Translations under genes and position numbers: made by a program
Notes under the pieces: model-generated
Seen by the model: only the letters and a program-made list of their open reading frames with translations
The model's database searches: none
Told to the model about the DNA's origin: nothing
Source: Synchiropus splendidus
Taxonomy: Eukaryota; Chordata; Actinopteri; Syngnathiformes; Callionymidae
Direction of reading: 5' to 3'
NCBI RefSeq assembly: GCF_027744825.2
Contig: NC_071345.1
Location: forward strand, 13,331,501-13,395,500
DNA length: 64,000 bases
Part shown: positions 12,001-25,832 of the stretch, in pieces
Layout: each line of letters starts with the position of its first letter
Numbering within the stretch: position 1 is the first letter of the stretch

Positions 12001-14892
12001 CCCTGCTGGATATATTGGTTCAATTCCAAGCAAAGAACATGTGCTCAGTGGCAGTTGTTTGAAACAGACTAGTACAATTCTGTACGTAAAGGGAGCATGA
12101 ATGGGGCACTAGAGTCCAAAAACATAGATTGATGAATTGATGACTGTAGATGTGCGTGGGTGAGTCAGTATTCAAAGGATCTATACATTTACATTTGCAT
12201 TCACTCTACTTAAGACTGTGGGATTGAGTGACAATGCATTGGATTGCAAGGGACTTGCGAATGTCCCGTCTTTTTGAAGAGCCGAGTCTTTTTGCCCCGT
12301 CCAAGGCGGTGCAGAAGGCAAACACTTCACATGCACGCGCACACTTACGTGAGCATCACCAATTATTTTTGATATGTCTTTGGAACGCGGCAGGAAACCG
12401 GAATGCCCGGAGGAAATGTACAAGCACAGAGGCATCATACAAACTGCAAGAGTTACCTCGGGACAATTCACATTTACGAAAGATGTCTCTCAACTCCCCG
12501 GATAGATTGAGTAAGAACTTGCCACACCTTTCATTCAGAATTGGACAAAAACTTGCACACAATGTGTTCGTTCGACTGTCAACATAACTCCTTTTTTCGA
12601 CTTCTATTAAATGCCTATATCCTTTAGATAAATGTACGGTCAAAACCGGTCGATCTTGATCCTTCCGCCCTTCTTCCGCCAATGTGTCTCTCTCACCTGC
12701 ACCCCCTCCTCTACCCCATCCGCTCACATTTTCACCCCTCCACACAGACACGTTACTCGAATGTGCCCATTATGTGCTTCATTGGCCATGCATCACTTTT
12801 TATATCTGGCATAAAGCAGTCAATGACACTGAAAAGAGAGAGCACTTGGAAAAAAATCCGCGGCGGCTGAAAGAAGCCTCGCGGTTCGGTCGCTGGAATT
12901 GTGAGCATCTAAGAGCCGGGCATCAGTCATCAGTGTTAATGTTTGTGTTTCCCAGTGCTTCCTCATCATCCGCATATTCGGGGTTAGAAAGACGGCTTGT
13001 TTCAGTAATTACACACTTCACAGTGTGACCTGTCATTTAGCACAAAAGAAAGAAGCATGTGTCCCAACAAAAGAGGAGCATCGGCTATTTCAAAATGTGT
13101 CTGCGGCTAGATAGATAATTATAAGCTGTCCGTGTAGATCATATAGCCAAATCTGAAAAGTTAATGCACGGCCATGTTTTCCTGCTGTCACGCAGGACGA
13201 CAACTGATAGTCATGTACGGTAAAGTTCACGATCTTTTGTTATCAGTCAAACAAAGTTATGGTCTCGCGCGTTTCCAGGGGTCGAGCGATTCATCAAAGC
13301 GACCAGTAAATTGTGGCCTGCTTTAACCGTCCATCCATCAGCATCCGACTCTGACTGGTTTGATGGGCCCAAATTTCTTGAAATCAGGATTGTTCTTTGC
13401 GACTCTAATTGGTCAGCGTAAAGCGTTAATTACAATTTTGCGCGGTGATTAATGGCCGTGGCGAGTGATTTATAACAGCCTCCACTCCTTGCTTCGATTT
13501 TCATAATTTCCCTCAGCTCGACTTTGTCTATAGCAGCACAACCCCCGCGGCTGTCTGAAACCAAAATAAGACCATGCCACCACCACAATAAATGCAAGCA
13601 AGAAGGCTGTTCCTTTTACGCATCCTGTGGGGAGTCCGATATAACCTGACCTCTGCATGTAACATCCTGTGTTCGCCACCACTTTTGGTCAATGCCAAGG
13701 GAATGTGTTCGATGAAAATATACTACTAAAATTAAACCCCTGTCATTTACCCTTGTAATTCAACCAGATTATCTCTGGAGACTAGTTTCTGTCGGCTAGT
13801 GCGACTTAAATCTGGAATCCAGAAAGCCAATGGCTGCGGGCGTGAAAGCAATCCTGGTTCCGGCACAGTGTCGCAACTTTTTTTTTCTAAATATTGGGCT
13901 TTGGCCGAGGCTGTAGTTGCCTGTGATGGGAGTGAGCTGTGAAGACTATAATCAGTGTCAGCTCACGCAGCCAGACCTGACACCACACACCGAGCAACGC
14001 AATGTCTCTCGCTCTTTCTCACACACATGCAGGCACAGCCACATAATTGCACACACGAAAACACACTTTTTCTCAATATGTTTCGCCTCACAGTTGTGCT
14101 GCCTTGGTTCATCCGAAGACCTCACCCGCGCACCTACTAAGATTTACAAATTTCATCCACAAAATTAACAAAAAAAAAAACATTTTCGCAGTTGGCATTT
14201 TTGGAGTTCTATAACATGAGAGAAAAAATCAGTGGCAACAGACATGTATTATTTTGACCAAACTATTCTTCAAGGACTGTACAAATCAAGCCATTCATGA
14301 CTGATGAAACTAAGGTAGATTTCGAATGCAATTCCGCTGTGTTTAAGAATAGCAAGAGTGGCCCTGAAAGCTGCTATTACGTCCTGATTATGGAGAGTTT
14401 CTTGCCTCCGCTGCTCAAATATTAAGCAAATGTTTTTGTTCTCTTGCCACCTCTTGGTAACCCCACACACTGCGTTGCCACGTTCAGCTCGCTTACAAGT
14501 AAAGCAAATTATTGCCTTAGTCTGGATAAGTTGAGGCTTTTAAAATGCAAGAAAACAAACTCCTGTCACTAGTCCTGGTCAAATGATGTCAAATAACCTT
14601 ATATACTGGGCCTGGCAAACCCACCACTCTTTCCCCAGTTTCATGCAGCTCTTCACCAAATGAACTGTTGAGATGATCGTTGATACTGGAAATAGGACGA
14701 TGAAGTAAGAGCCATTCCGTCGGAATGTCAAAATATTGTTCAAAGACTTTGATGTTTAGCTGGCGTTTAACTTTTGAAACATAAACAATAAACCTTGCCG
14801 CGCATGCTCCAAGTCTGTTTAATTCTGTGGAGTGAAGATGAGACGCTCCAGTGGTGGCAAGAGCCACGTAAAAAGAAAAAATGAAAAAATAA

Positions 14893-14897
<5 letters not shown>
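9051..14897. other. Intergenic, no gene seen
   Basis: Only chance reading frames. The pair of frames at about 12228-12751 overlap on opposite strands and resemble no family. A homeobox-rich stretch with GTTAATTACAATT and GGTGATTAATGGCC near 13420-13470 might be regulatory. No transposon was recognised. Confidence 0.55.
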
Positions 14898-14971
<74 letters not shown>

Positions 14972-14977
14972 TATATA
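14898..14977. repeat. TA / CA dinucleotide microsatellite
   Basis: About 31 TA units, then six AC units, then a short AT run. It produces the long Tyr-Ile reading frames on the minus strand, which are not genes. Confidence 0.98.
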
Positions 14978-17644
14978 AAGTAAAATAAATGGCGCACACG
15001 TCTATCAACGCCGCTGGATATTTCGAGTAGGATTACGATAAAATGTATGAATTTTATGTGTGGCTCTTTTCAGCAACACAATAAAACAATGCGGCTGCGA
15101 GGCTCTGACTGGTTGGTCACCCCTATTGTATACAATGAAGAGACCATGTGTGTAACCGGATGCCTTAGCTGTGGCGAACACATAACAAACCTGATGTCAG
15201 ATGATCTGCGAAGTGTGTAGATTTTTCTTCAGCCGCATTCACACTGGGCGTTTTGATAGTTTGTTTTCACATGAAGATGAGAGGAGATGATTTGTTGGTT
15301 TAAGGAGACAACATCTCCATGTTAGCAACTGTTAGCACAGCCGCTAAGTTAGATGAGCCTCATGTTGGTGATCAGAAGCGCAACTCTGTGCTTGAGTTAC
15401 TCAAAATCTACCATGAACAGGGTTTCAATGAAAATTCACACCAAACAAATGGAGCAAATTCTACTATAGAGCATCTTAAAGACACCATCACAAGAGGTCT
15501 GTTTAAAAAAAAATAAAAATCACCGCGAGCATGGACGAGTTTCATAGCTGACCAAAACAAAGACACAAAAATAAGCTGTCACCTATACAACAATAGGTAA
15601 CGACAAGAGACCACAGTGTGTACTGTGTCTCAAAATAGTGACCGCTGACAACATGAAGCCGAACAACTGTGTGAGAATAATTTCATTTCTGGCGCTGCAG
15701 AAAAGGGTTTGGGAACCACTGCTCTAAGGTTATAGGAACCAGAACAATTGAAGAACTTACAACGCCACCCTTCGTCATGGAGGCGAACCACTCATAGCTG
15801 GATTTTCACTTCACTGCATGTAACCACATGAACCGATGTCAAGGGAGCCAGATCAAAACTGACCAAACCACTTCCTTTTCACCAAGATAAGCACTTGGCG
15901 GGAGGTTGTCTCCTCAGAGAGAAATGACCTGGTCATAATTCTTTAGTAGTTTTCCATACCCAGATTTTAATTTTTTTTAATACAAGCTACAATCAGCTAT
16001 TTAGCTGAAGACAAGACTACTTTTCTTCACAGATCTTCTATTAATAATAACAATAATAATTCCAGTTTAATAGATTCTATCGGTTGCAACATTAGAAGTG
16101 GATTGGCTGTTTAAATCCCAGTTGGTTCTAGGGCAGGTGACCAAGCACATCAGTAAGAGGACATGGAGACTGGACAAAGAGATTGTCACTCCACATCCTG
16201 TCTGCCTCTCACCCCAATTGCAAGGCTTCTGTCTATGTATGTGACAGTGTGATTCCCTGTGAAAGCGAGGAAAGGAGGAGAGGGAGAGGATGAGCACATG
16301 TGGGTGTACTTATGTGCATTCCTTGCCTTTTATCTGGGTATAGCCTCAGAGCAATTCACAGCCTGTCAGTCACTCTCTAGAAACTGGCAGCAAGAGTGAG
16401 GTGGAGAGATGGATGCTGGAAAGAATGAAAGAGCGTGAAAGAGACAGCACAGCGGGAGAAAGATGATGTATTAAGAACAATTGGGAAACTGAGAAGGACA
16501 GCGCAGGGAGGAGAAGAGAGGGATGCGGTGAACGCAGAGGCCGTTCCCTCCCTTGGGTGCATGGGTTAGGGCAGCCCGCGGGCGCAGTTGGCATGCAGCT
16601 GGGCACACTGTCGCACAGTCCCCACGGCAGGATGTGTGCTTGCACTGCTTTCCCTTAGAGAGCAGAGGTCGAGTGAAAAATGCGAGTCTCTATTTGTGTG
16701 CGCGCGAATGTGTGTGCTGCCTCATCAAAAATGCCAACGCCGCCACACATATCTGTTTACGGGCTCATTGCTCAGTGGCGTTGTTGCTCAGAGGGACCAT
16801 TTGCAGTCACACTTGCATAATGATAATAATAGGGTGACTTGGAGTGGTTGTCGGTGTGTGTCTGTTTATGAGACCGGACTTGTCACAGCCACCGATCCTG
16901 TGGGCATTTCAGGACTCGCACAATCTTGGTGAAACAGAGCTGCCTGTGAACCATTCAAGTCAAGTTACAACACCCATCCACGGTGCATTCATTGAAGGGG
17001 TCAAGATGGTAATTCTCATTTGGAAAATTATGGATAATAATCTGAAATCAATACTTGGACAGATATTGCTGTGCCACTTTTTGATTTGTTGTCATTTGTT
17101 GCCATGCCATGATCGATCCTCCGCTCTTAGGGCCGCTTTGAAACCCCTCCGGAGTAGGAAACCAGTCACCATACAACACTGAAATTTTACAATGTAGCAG
17201 TGTCTGTTCAGTTGGCTAAACTTTCTGAGAGACACAATACAAAGGAAAACCCAGTCATATTGTGTATTTGGACTTCCTCACATTCCAGGAGAAAAAGGAG
17301 AGCAAAAGGGAGGCTTCATGGTGGGACCTATTTTAAGTTATGTTTTAGAGCAGGGGCCAAACTCGGCATGTTTGTGACTCGCAAGAAATTCACCTCAAAA
17401 TGGGATTCAATTGAAAACACGCTGAACGTATGAATGCATGGCGATTTCTGCAACTTGATGAAAGATAAGAAGACACATCCAAATTTGTCTTTCTGAGGGA
17501 AAAGTCAGAGTGTCCAGTGTTTTGAGGCAGAGTGGATGATGAACCACAGAAATTCCTACAATTTGCTTCCAGGAAACGAAAGTAGTGACTTATATCACAA
17601 GTAGTCATGGACTACTTCATGAAACATACTTACATAGTCAGTTA
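14978..17644. other. Intergenic with a hAT-like terminus
   Basis: At 15686-15722 the words GCGCTGCAGAAAAGGGTTTG and GGAACCACTG read, on the minus strand, like a hAT-type terminal repeat starting CAGTGGTTCCCAAACCC. The other end was not found. The rest has no supported feature. Confidence 0.5.
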
Positions 17645-17775
17645 AGTGAGCATGGCTGTGGGAGGAAACCAGAGAACCCGGAGAACACCCACTCACACAC
17701 GGAGAGAACATGTAAACTCCATGCAGAAAGGTGGTCCAACCTGGGCATCGAACCCGCAACCTTCTTGCAGCACAT
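17645..17775 (-). repeat. Fish SINE-like repeat, second copy (minus strand)
   Basis: Reverse-complement words of the 1998-2320 family: GGGAGGAAACCAGAGAACCC, GGAGAACACCCACTC, GAGAACATGTAAACTCCATG, then CATCGAACCCGCAACCTTCT, which is the reverse of the GGTTCGAT-type box. It is truncated compared with copy 1. Confidence 0.75.
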
Positions 17776-17794
17776 TAAAATCTTTGGCACATTA

Positions 17795-17877
17795 CATTAA
17801 AACCCTCGTATCATTTTAAAAGAGAGAGCGCCACCTACTGAGCTTTGAAATTGAAGACGCTGTTTCATGAAGCCTCA
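17795..17877. repeat. MITE-like family A, half copy
   Basis: Reads ACCCTCGTATCATTTTAAAA, GAGAGCGCCACCTACTGAGC, then GACGCTGTTTCATGAAGCCT. This is one arm of the hairpin seen complete at 34078-34216. Confidence 0.65.
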
Positions 17878-17943
17878 ACTTATCTCATGTTTCCTGCCAT
17901 GGACATTTGAAATGACTTCCTTTTTTTAACTGTATTTAAAGGT

Positions 17944-18115
17944 TTGGCAAAGTTATTGCCAGTACCAAGGAGGGTCAAGATCGTAGATGAATATATTGGG
18001 GGGGACGGCTCATTTGGAAAGGTTCTGAGACATTTGGGATATAAAACTTGGCTTGGGCACATAAGGAGGGGAGAAAGAGTAAAGATTGTAGGAAGAATGC
18101 TTGAGGTGGACGTAC
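17944..18115 (+). mobile_element. RTE-type LINE relic, C-terminal reverse transcriptase part
   Basis: A frame reads LGYKTWLGHIRRGERVKIVG then RMLEVDVP. This resembles the RTE-clade segment that usually reads like RWFGHV.RR... R.LEM, just before the C-terminus of the polyprotein. It is degraded and not functional. Confidence 0.45.
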
Positions 18116-21100
18116 CGAGTAGTGCTTTACATTGTCTCGCATATGAAGGTTAAATTTCATTTAATATAATTAAAAACAAGAATTAAATCACAAATACAGA
18201 TCATACTGTTTTTTTGTTTGTTTGTATCTAGGGATCATACACAGCTTTGTGTAACTAAAATGCGGTAAAACAAATGCTGGTGATTTGCACCTGCTAGCTG
18301 AATGTATGCATCAACATGGCATTCAGTATTGGTAGAAAAACCGATGCATTGTTGAATTACACTTCACTGCAGCTTGTCTGAAGACGTGAGGATGACATAA
18401 TGCTGGTGGATGTCAACAGTTTGACAGTATTTGATAGACTGAGGTGAGAGTAAACAATTTGACATGTCTCTATAAATCTAAAAATACATTCACACACACA
18501 CACACACAGATACTACATAAAGTGTGATGCGACATCAGATGAGAAAGAATGTGGAGAGAAGAGAAAATGGCCAGGCTGGATGAAGAATGTTGCAAAACAG
18601 AGGTATATATATATATATATATATATATAAAAAGAAGTGAGGCAACCAATAAGGTTCATGCATGTGGCAATGGAGAGGGGGCGAGTGAGTGACCAGCGAG
18701 GGCGATCAAGACCCACGAAGGTGGGGAAGTCTGACTTGCTGTGGCAACCGTTGACAGGAAATGCCCAAAGACAAAGAAGCAGTTGTGAAGCGGCACAGAA
18801 GCTGTCTTTGTTAAGTCTTGGACAAGAGTCCCCCTTTACTGACTCCCTGTGAAGTATAATTGATCAATACAAACCATTTAAGATTTAATACATTTATTAG
18901 GGTACTCCTTAAACTGTCTGGGCTGAAAGCTATTTTATTAAAACACTGTCTTCAAGCTAATCTTTTAATTATTTATCATCTAATTTCCTAGTCTGAATTA
19001 TGGCGCCTCATTTCCTCTGCTGATTTATCCGGCGTTTTCTGTACTTGTACTCACCTCTGCACTGACTTCCGACCGAGCCTATGTCTGCCATGTCCTGCCT
19101 CCATTGTCCGGGCAGCAACTCAAACGCCCTGGCATCGCATCATGTTGTGGTTACACCTCTAACTGCCCGAACTGTACCCACTTTGACCACACAGTGGACG
19201 TAAACTGATGCTTACATCACTGGCCGGCTCAATTTTCCACCCAAAACACACCACCCCACCAACCCATCATTAGCAACTTTGGCTGCGCTCATTCCTCTTC
19301 CTCCACTTTTCTAATTTTACATGGCTGGCTCATTTTGCACCCTGTTTTTTTCCCCCTCCTCTTCTTAACCACAGGGTGGTTTTGGCCTGGCAATGAAGCA
19401 AAGAATTAATAGAAAAAAATGAGGAGCTAGAGGAAAAAGGCCTTCTTTCTCAGTGCATTGTTGCGTAAATGAAAATAATAAATAAAACACAGTCGAAAAA
19501 CAAGCATCATCGAGTCAGGATAGAGCTTATTCTGTAAGATTATACGGAAGTTGTGGATGAATTCAAAAATGTTGTCAAATGCTTATGTAATAAATAAAAT
19601 ATATATATTATGAAAGGCTCGATTTAAACGCTACCTGTCATTTGATTTAAATCCTTATCTACTACCTTCTACAGCACTGACCATGTGACAAGAAAAAAAG
19701 AGGAGGTGCACTATTTAGCTTTTCAAACTTGAGGAGATGTGTAAAATGTTGAAGTTAGGTTTTGTATGATGTGTATATGGTAAATCATGAGATTGGTCGG
19801 TGTGTTTTCAGAATATATATATATTTTATGGAACTCTTTAAATGAGTGTGAGATACACCCAGGTAAAGATATGGACCCTAGGCTTGGGGGCCAAATCTTG
19901 ATCTTAATATGAGTTGTCCTGACATAAAATACCACAGTCATTCAAAATGTATGTTGTAGAAACGCAACATTTCCCACACTGTGACCAGTGAGACTACCTG
20001 CTACAAGTAGCACTGCATTGCTTGATTTAACGCTGACCTCTTTTTCCCACATGAGCACAACAATTAACCTAAAATCTGTACGCAAATTATGCAAAAGGAG
20101 GTGAATTATTATTATTATTTTTTTTTATTATTATTATTCAGTGTTTTATTTCATTTTAATCCCATATTATGTCGCCGGCTATTAGTATTATTATTTGTTT
20201 ATTTTGAAGAAAAAACATTAGATTGTCATGAAATTAAGATAGATTTTTTTATGTATTTTATTTTATTAATCCAGAAATAATTCATTTAATATTTAGCCCT
20301 TTGATTGAGTTAGATAAACCTGACCCACACACAGAACACCTCACACTGCAGTGACCATTTTACTGGTCCTGGTGCTTCAATTCAAAGGCCGGATTTTCTC
20401 AACATTCTCAGACATGTCAGAGAACAGAACCATAAATTCTCATCCCTATAATTACAATGCTTTTAGTCTGTTTTGAATATGAATATTTTTAGGATGCAAT
20501 CTTTGTAACTGAAATGTGGAGAATTATGAGGCACTTATGTGAAGACTGGGACCATCTCAAAATTGCCCGCAAATTCACTGGGCTCTTGCTTAACCTGTTC
20601 CCTCAGATGTTTTCGTCAGGCGTTTTTTTTTTTCATGGCCATATCGTTCAAGCATCTGTGCCCACATATGTGCCTCAAAGCCCGAAATATCTGTGTCTCT
20701 GCTGTGCCACATTCCTGCCATCTGACCGACCACATTCCTGCCATAGCCTGGCAATTAAGAACCTTTACCTCCAAATCCCCGCCACAGAACCGAGCCCAGC
20801 ACTGAAGCAAGCGCAGAGAAAGCCCATTAAAATGGGAAGCGCATGCCAGCTTCTTAATCGAAACACATGTAAGCTATTAAGAATACACTTTGAACTCTTC
20901 TCTCTTAGCTAAAGGGAGAAACAAGCAAGACAGAGAGGGAGAGAGGGCCAGACGTCAACTCAGACGGAGAATTTTGGATTCTCCTCGGCAGCTTCAAAGT
21001 TGGAGGAAATAAATGAAGATAATAAAAACACTGCCATATAGAGCGGCGTGATGAGGAAGAGGCTTTATTTTTATTGGTGGTCAGAGTGATGGCAGTACGT

Positions 21101-22897
21101 TGTGCGCATAAGAGGCGAAATCCTCGCTCTTGCTGGGTCTTCGCATCCTCAAATCCTCCCCCTCGTCCACATCTTTCACATGCTTTGGCTGGGGGTTCTT
21201 TGAATTGGGTCCCTATGGCGACAGCCCGGCTGGCGGCCAGAGCAACACTATTTCCTGATGCTGTTTGGAAGTGGCAGGGATCACAGAAGGCCACTTCTGA
21301 GCTCAGGCATTCTGCAAGGGCTTCCTGTCTGTCTGTCTGTCTGTGGAATAAATGTGCATTTCAGCTCCTCATCACACGCAACACCGGGAAATCACTATGT
21401 TGATGAGGAAAACCTGAACCCGAAAAGTTCCTGCGTACCGTGCAAAGTAATTAGATTAATTGGCACATTTTTTAATTTCACTTTTAAATTAGTTTCAGTT
21501 GCATTATGCATTGGCTCGCCCCTCTTAACTAGAACAGTTCGCATCGCTCCAAATTTTTTTGTGGAAAGATTCATGACCTTCAGTGTTGGGACCCCAAAGA
21601 CTTAAGGAAACTGTCAGAATCATGCTAAGATCATGGAAAGTTACCACGCAATTTGAATCAACATGAAGCCCAAAAAGGGAATGAGTGATAAACCCATACA
21701 ACTCTTATAGTCAAGACTTTCTTGAATCATCAAAGTATTGACGGTTATGAGACAGGATTAAAGGCTGCAACAAAAACACAGCAGAATTTAAAGTATGTCA
21801 GGGAAACTCTCAGGAGACAAGGGAACATCCCTTGGTCATCGTTGATAAAGTTGCATCCTTGGAAAGAATATAAGAGCCGGGCTTGAGGGTGTGACTGATA
21901 ACTGTTTCCACCAAAAGGATGAGACTACAAAAATGTGGTAATCCAGTGTCAAATGCAGAGAACGTCCCACAACAATAGGATGGCCCAGTGGTCCCCAATG
22001 GGTGGCTTATTAAAATGAGCTTTCCACTGGTGCAGCACATGCACGTGTTGAGAGTTTAAAAAAATTCTGCGATTAGTGTCCTAAGAAGGACTGACACGAG
22101 AAGAGCGGTGTTTCAGCACTGGTTTGCTGTCTGAGAAAATGTGTGGGAGAATGATTTTATTTTAGTTGGACAACTAGTTTGAGTGTGTTGTGTTGTGTGT
22201 TGTCTCTTTATTTTGCGTGAGTCCCACTCAAACCTATGCAGCGACTGTCACTGACAGTGAGAGAGACCACTAGGCTGCTCATTGCCATCCAGGCCAGTTA
22301 ATAGCACACATTTGTCCTCAATTCTCGCATAAAACTGAAAGTTTGTTATACTTCAAATGTAGAGTAGTTCAACGTTTATCTCAGTTGCATTATTCATGTT
22401 ATTTAGCTTTATTCATGTATTTAAAATACACGTTGCAGATGATGATGATCCGCTGCTTATTTATTTATTTATTTATTTTATTAAACCTGTTGTCAATAAT
22501 GGGGCACGGAACTGTTTATTACATTTTGGTGGAAAGGAAACTTTATAAAGTTCACTGTAGAATCAGATCAATAATAAAACACCTGCATGTGGCTGGGGAG
22601 CTGCTCATTTTTAGGGCAGCCGACTCTGGAGTACGAATGCTCTGACGCAACTTGAATGCATCAGCGTTGCAACAGACAACACCATTGAAGACCAGCAAGT
22701 GAAGAATGACCTTTAAATGTAGGACAGTAATATTGGGAGGTCCGTGTTCTCTGAGAGATTTTCTAGTTCAATATTGGCTCAACCAAAAAAAAATAAAAAA
22801 AATCTGTGGGATCTTCATTCCCCCTGTGATTTGAAGTCCTTGTTTCAACTCGCCATCGTCTTTGACTTGTGATTGTTACATAAGTGAACCCAACATC
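18116..22897. other. Intergenic with microsatellites
   Basis: TA microsatellite at 18602-18629, CA run at 18492-18509 and ATT triplets near 20107-20138. A CpG-poor but dense stretch lies at 20520-20900. A hAT-like end (CCAGTGGTCCCCAATGGGTG) is at about 21966-21985. No supported gene. Confidence 0.5.
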
Positions 22898-22898
22898 C

Positions 22899-22940
<42 letters not shown>
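22898..22940. repeat. CT then CA compound microsatellite
   Basis: About 11 CT units directly followed by about 11 CA units. Confidence 0.97.
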
Positions 22941-22941
<1 letters not shown>

Positions 22942-25727
22942 CTCATCGACACACTCTCCACTTATCAGCTGCAATAATAACTGTAGTCGCTGCTAAAAAG
23001 AATCACCAATAGTTATGGATTTGTGATTATCACACTGGCTTTTTACTTGTGTGGAGACAAAATCCTATTAAACCGTGTTTTATGTGGAAGAATTTGTTAG
23101 TCTGGGCCGTAATTCTTACTTGTTTAAAAAAAAGAAACTGACTCATATTTAGAGAGTTATTTTTCTCTCATGATCATTTTAGTTCAATGCCTGATATATT
23201 GCGTGCAGTGAGCTGAAATGAACAGAGGTAACAAGGTCACAAATGGCAGACAGATACAAGCCTAGTCTTTCTTGTCCCACTCTTTTTTTCCCCAGCTTTT
23301 ATTGTGTTGATGCGTCTGATGTATTCACTCTCTCTCCAACTTGTCTTTATACTGTTGAATCCTCATGCACTCTCTGTGAACATGTGGACAAATTCACTGA
23401 CACAACAAACGATCACAGACGTTTTTCCTCCCCTCTGTATTCATACGCGCGGTTGACACTTTAACACATCTTTTCTTCATTGTATTGATCCATTGTAACA
23501 AAAAGCTTCATCTGGTTTGAGGGTTGATGTAAAATAAAGCCTTGCACTTGTAAGTTAGATTCAGTTTTGGTGGAGCCAGCCAGGTTTCAAAAAGTCCCAC
23601 CCAGAGACACACACAAACTCTTGAAATCATTCTATTTAAAAAAAAAAAAAAAAAAAGATAACTAATAATATCACAAGAACAATTATCAGAGTATGAGCTA
23701 AAATAACATTTGGTTCCCGCTTTTGCTATGTAATTGTGCTTTGTTAATGATGTATAAAAACAAAGCTGGAGCGAAGTACTAGTTATTGACTACATTTACA
23801 AACCAGCACATTATTAAAATTAATATGCTTTAATTTAAATTAGCTCGAAGCCCTGAAATTTGAAGGCAGGAGAATTCAAATATCGGCCTGGGGCCAACTC
23901 ACAATGGCCTTCGCAGAAAAGACAAAAACTTCACTTCGTTTTTTTTTCCCTCTTTATTTAACACACTTTTTCTCTTTCCAGAATGTTTTTTATTTCAAAC
24001 CTTTCAATGTTAATCATTAAATTTTTTTGATAACATTGTCATATTTAACAAATAATGAATGACCGACTGTGCATCTACTGAGTGTGTCATGCACCTCTCA
24101 TTGATATAATATTCGATTTTGCAATTTTGGAAACATGTAAAAAAAAAAACAAATAAAAAAAAAAAACATCATGCTTCTATACCAGTTATAAGTGAAGTAT
24201 GAATTTTGCAACCAAGGATTTCATTGCATAAGAATGCCTGGATCCGTGCATAAACAGCGTATCTATTGATTTAATGGGCAAACCCACAGAAACAAGTCGT
24301 AAACCCAGGAAAGCAATGGTGAATTGGACGACGTGTTGGACCAAATAAATCTTTTGTAATTCCATTTCTTGGCTCCGTTACAGCCGTTCCGTCTTGTAAC
24401 CAAATTATGCTGAAATAAATAAATAAAAAGATTTTCTGTCAGGTTCCGCTGCCACGTCTGTGGTCAGTTACATGACAATATTACAAGAACACTTTTTCAT
24501 GTGTATATAAAAGCGTACCACCTGCTGTCATGTGGCAGCTGCGGGCCTTTCAGCATGCCAAAATTGTACGCCGCCACAGTGCGAGTGCTTGTCAGTTTCG
24601 GTTTATATGCCGCCTCCTGTAGCGCTTGAGATTTAGTAAGTGGTGTCATGAGTTGCACAGGTAGTGATGAGCAGGAACAACCCATTTTGATAAAGAAATG
24701 AACGAGTCAAACATAGAATTCTATCAGATCTTGGCACTTACTTTGTTCTAATCCTGACATATGTGTCCAGTTGCATTGTCTCACTGTTGTGTAACTTCCA
24801 ATGAGGCTGATGCAGCTGCGTTCAAGATGGTGTTGAAATTTTGATTCATTGGAACATTTTTCACTTTCAGCAACGCTGCATGCACAAGGGAGAAACCGGT
24901 TTAACAAGTTAAGGTTTACTGAACCTCTACGGGTGAGAAGAAAAGGTGTTCGGGTTGTTAAAAGTTGGGTGGTTCAACACCACATCTTAGAAAATAGAAG
25001 GACCATACGCCAGAGATAGTGGCCATGTCGGAATGATGGTGTGCATCCAATTCACAAAGACTGTGTGAACAATCTAAAACAGAAGCAAAGCATCAGAGCT
25101 CCACCTCTTTCAGTGAAGGCTTGTGTGCTTGGAGAGTCCCAGGCTCATGCTTCCTGTAAAAAACTGGAACCAAAGACAGCTGGAAAACAGAGCTCAGACA
25201 CTTTGGGACAACTACTAGTTTAACCAGAAGTTTTCCGGACTTATGGCCAGCTTATTTGTATGATGTTTAGCAACAGATGTTGATCAATCATCCATCTGCA
25301 GTATGACATTTATCACTGGGACAATACATCCGTAAAAGCAAAAGCTCAGAGTGAGTCCAAGCACTTCATATGGCAAACCATTGATGGACAGATCAGGAAT
25401 TGAAAATGCATCTTTGGAGTGGGATCAAAGAGGAAGATGCCTCTGTGCCGTGGATCGCCGGCGCCGTGCCGAAAGAGATGATAATAATAGGGCCATGTGA
25501 GTCAATCAAAGCTTTGTGTCAACAAAAGAACGGTGGACTAAGCTGATGAAAAAATATTAGTATGTCTTTTTCTCACCACTACCACTGCACCCAATAATGA
25601 ATATATTCTGAGTGAATCATGATGAAATATATAATCAGAATCTTCCATCATAGCAAAAACAAAAGTGTTAGTCTTGAAATTGCTACTATAAAATAATACT
25701 AGTTCTTCTATTTCTTTCGACTTCTCC
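22941..25727. other. Intergenic, AT-rich, nothing recognised
   Basis: A run at 23637-23656, A-rich pair near 24139-24167 and AAAT repeats near 24413-24428. No splice-flanked reading frame or repeat family was recognised. Confidence 0.55.
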
Positions 25728-25832
25728 CTTCACCATCCTCCATCTCACCCTGTCTTCGGCTTCCTCTTCTCTCAAACCTACAAACTTCATGTCCTCCTTC
25801 ACCACCTCCATCAATCTCCTCTTTGGCCTTCA
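25728..25832 (-). mobile_element. RTE-type LINE relic, polyprotein C-terminus (minus strand)
   Basis: The minus strand translates to PKRRLMEVVKEDMKFVGLRE then EEAEDRVRWRMV. This is the characteristic end of fish RTE-clade polyproteins (consensus as I recall it: PKRRFMDVVKEDMK...EDAEDRVRWRQM). The fragment is only about 100 bp, with no surrounding reverse transcriptase. Confidence 0.8.

Noticed and set aside
12228..12751. Frames of 119 and 131 codons overlapping on opposite strands
   Set aside because: No domain, no coding-like conservation clue and no splice signals; likely chance.
14589..15008. Minus-strand frame of 139 codons with a Tyr-Ile repeat
   Set aside because: Runs through the TA microsatellite; flanks show no conserved domain or splice logic.
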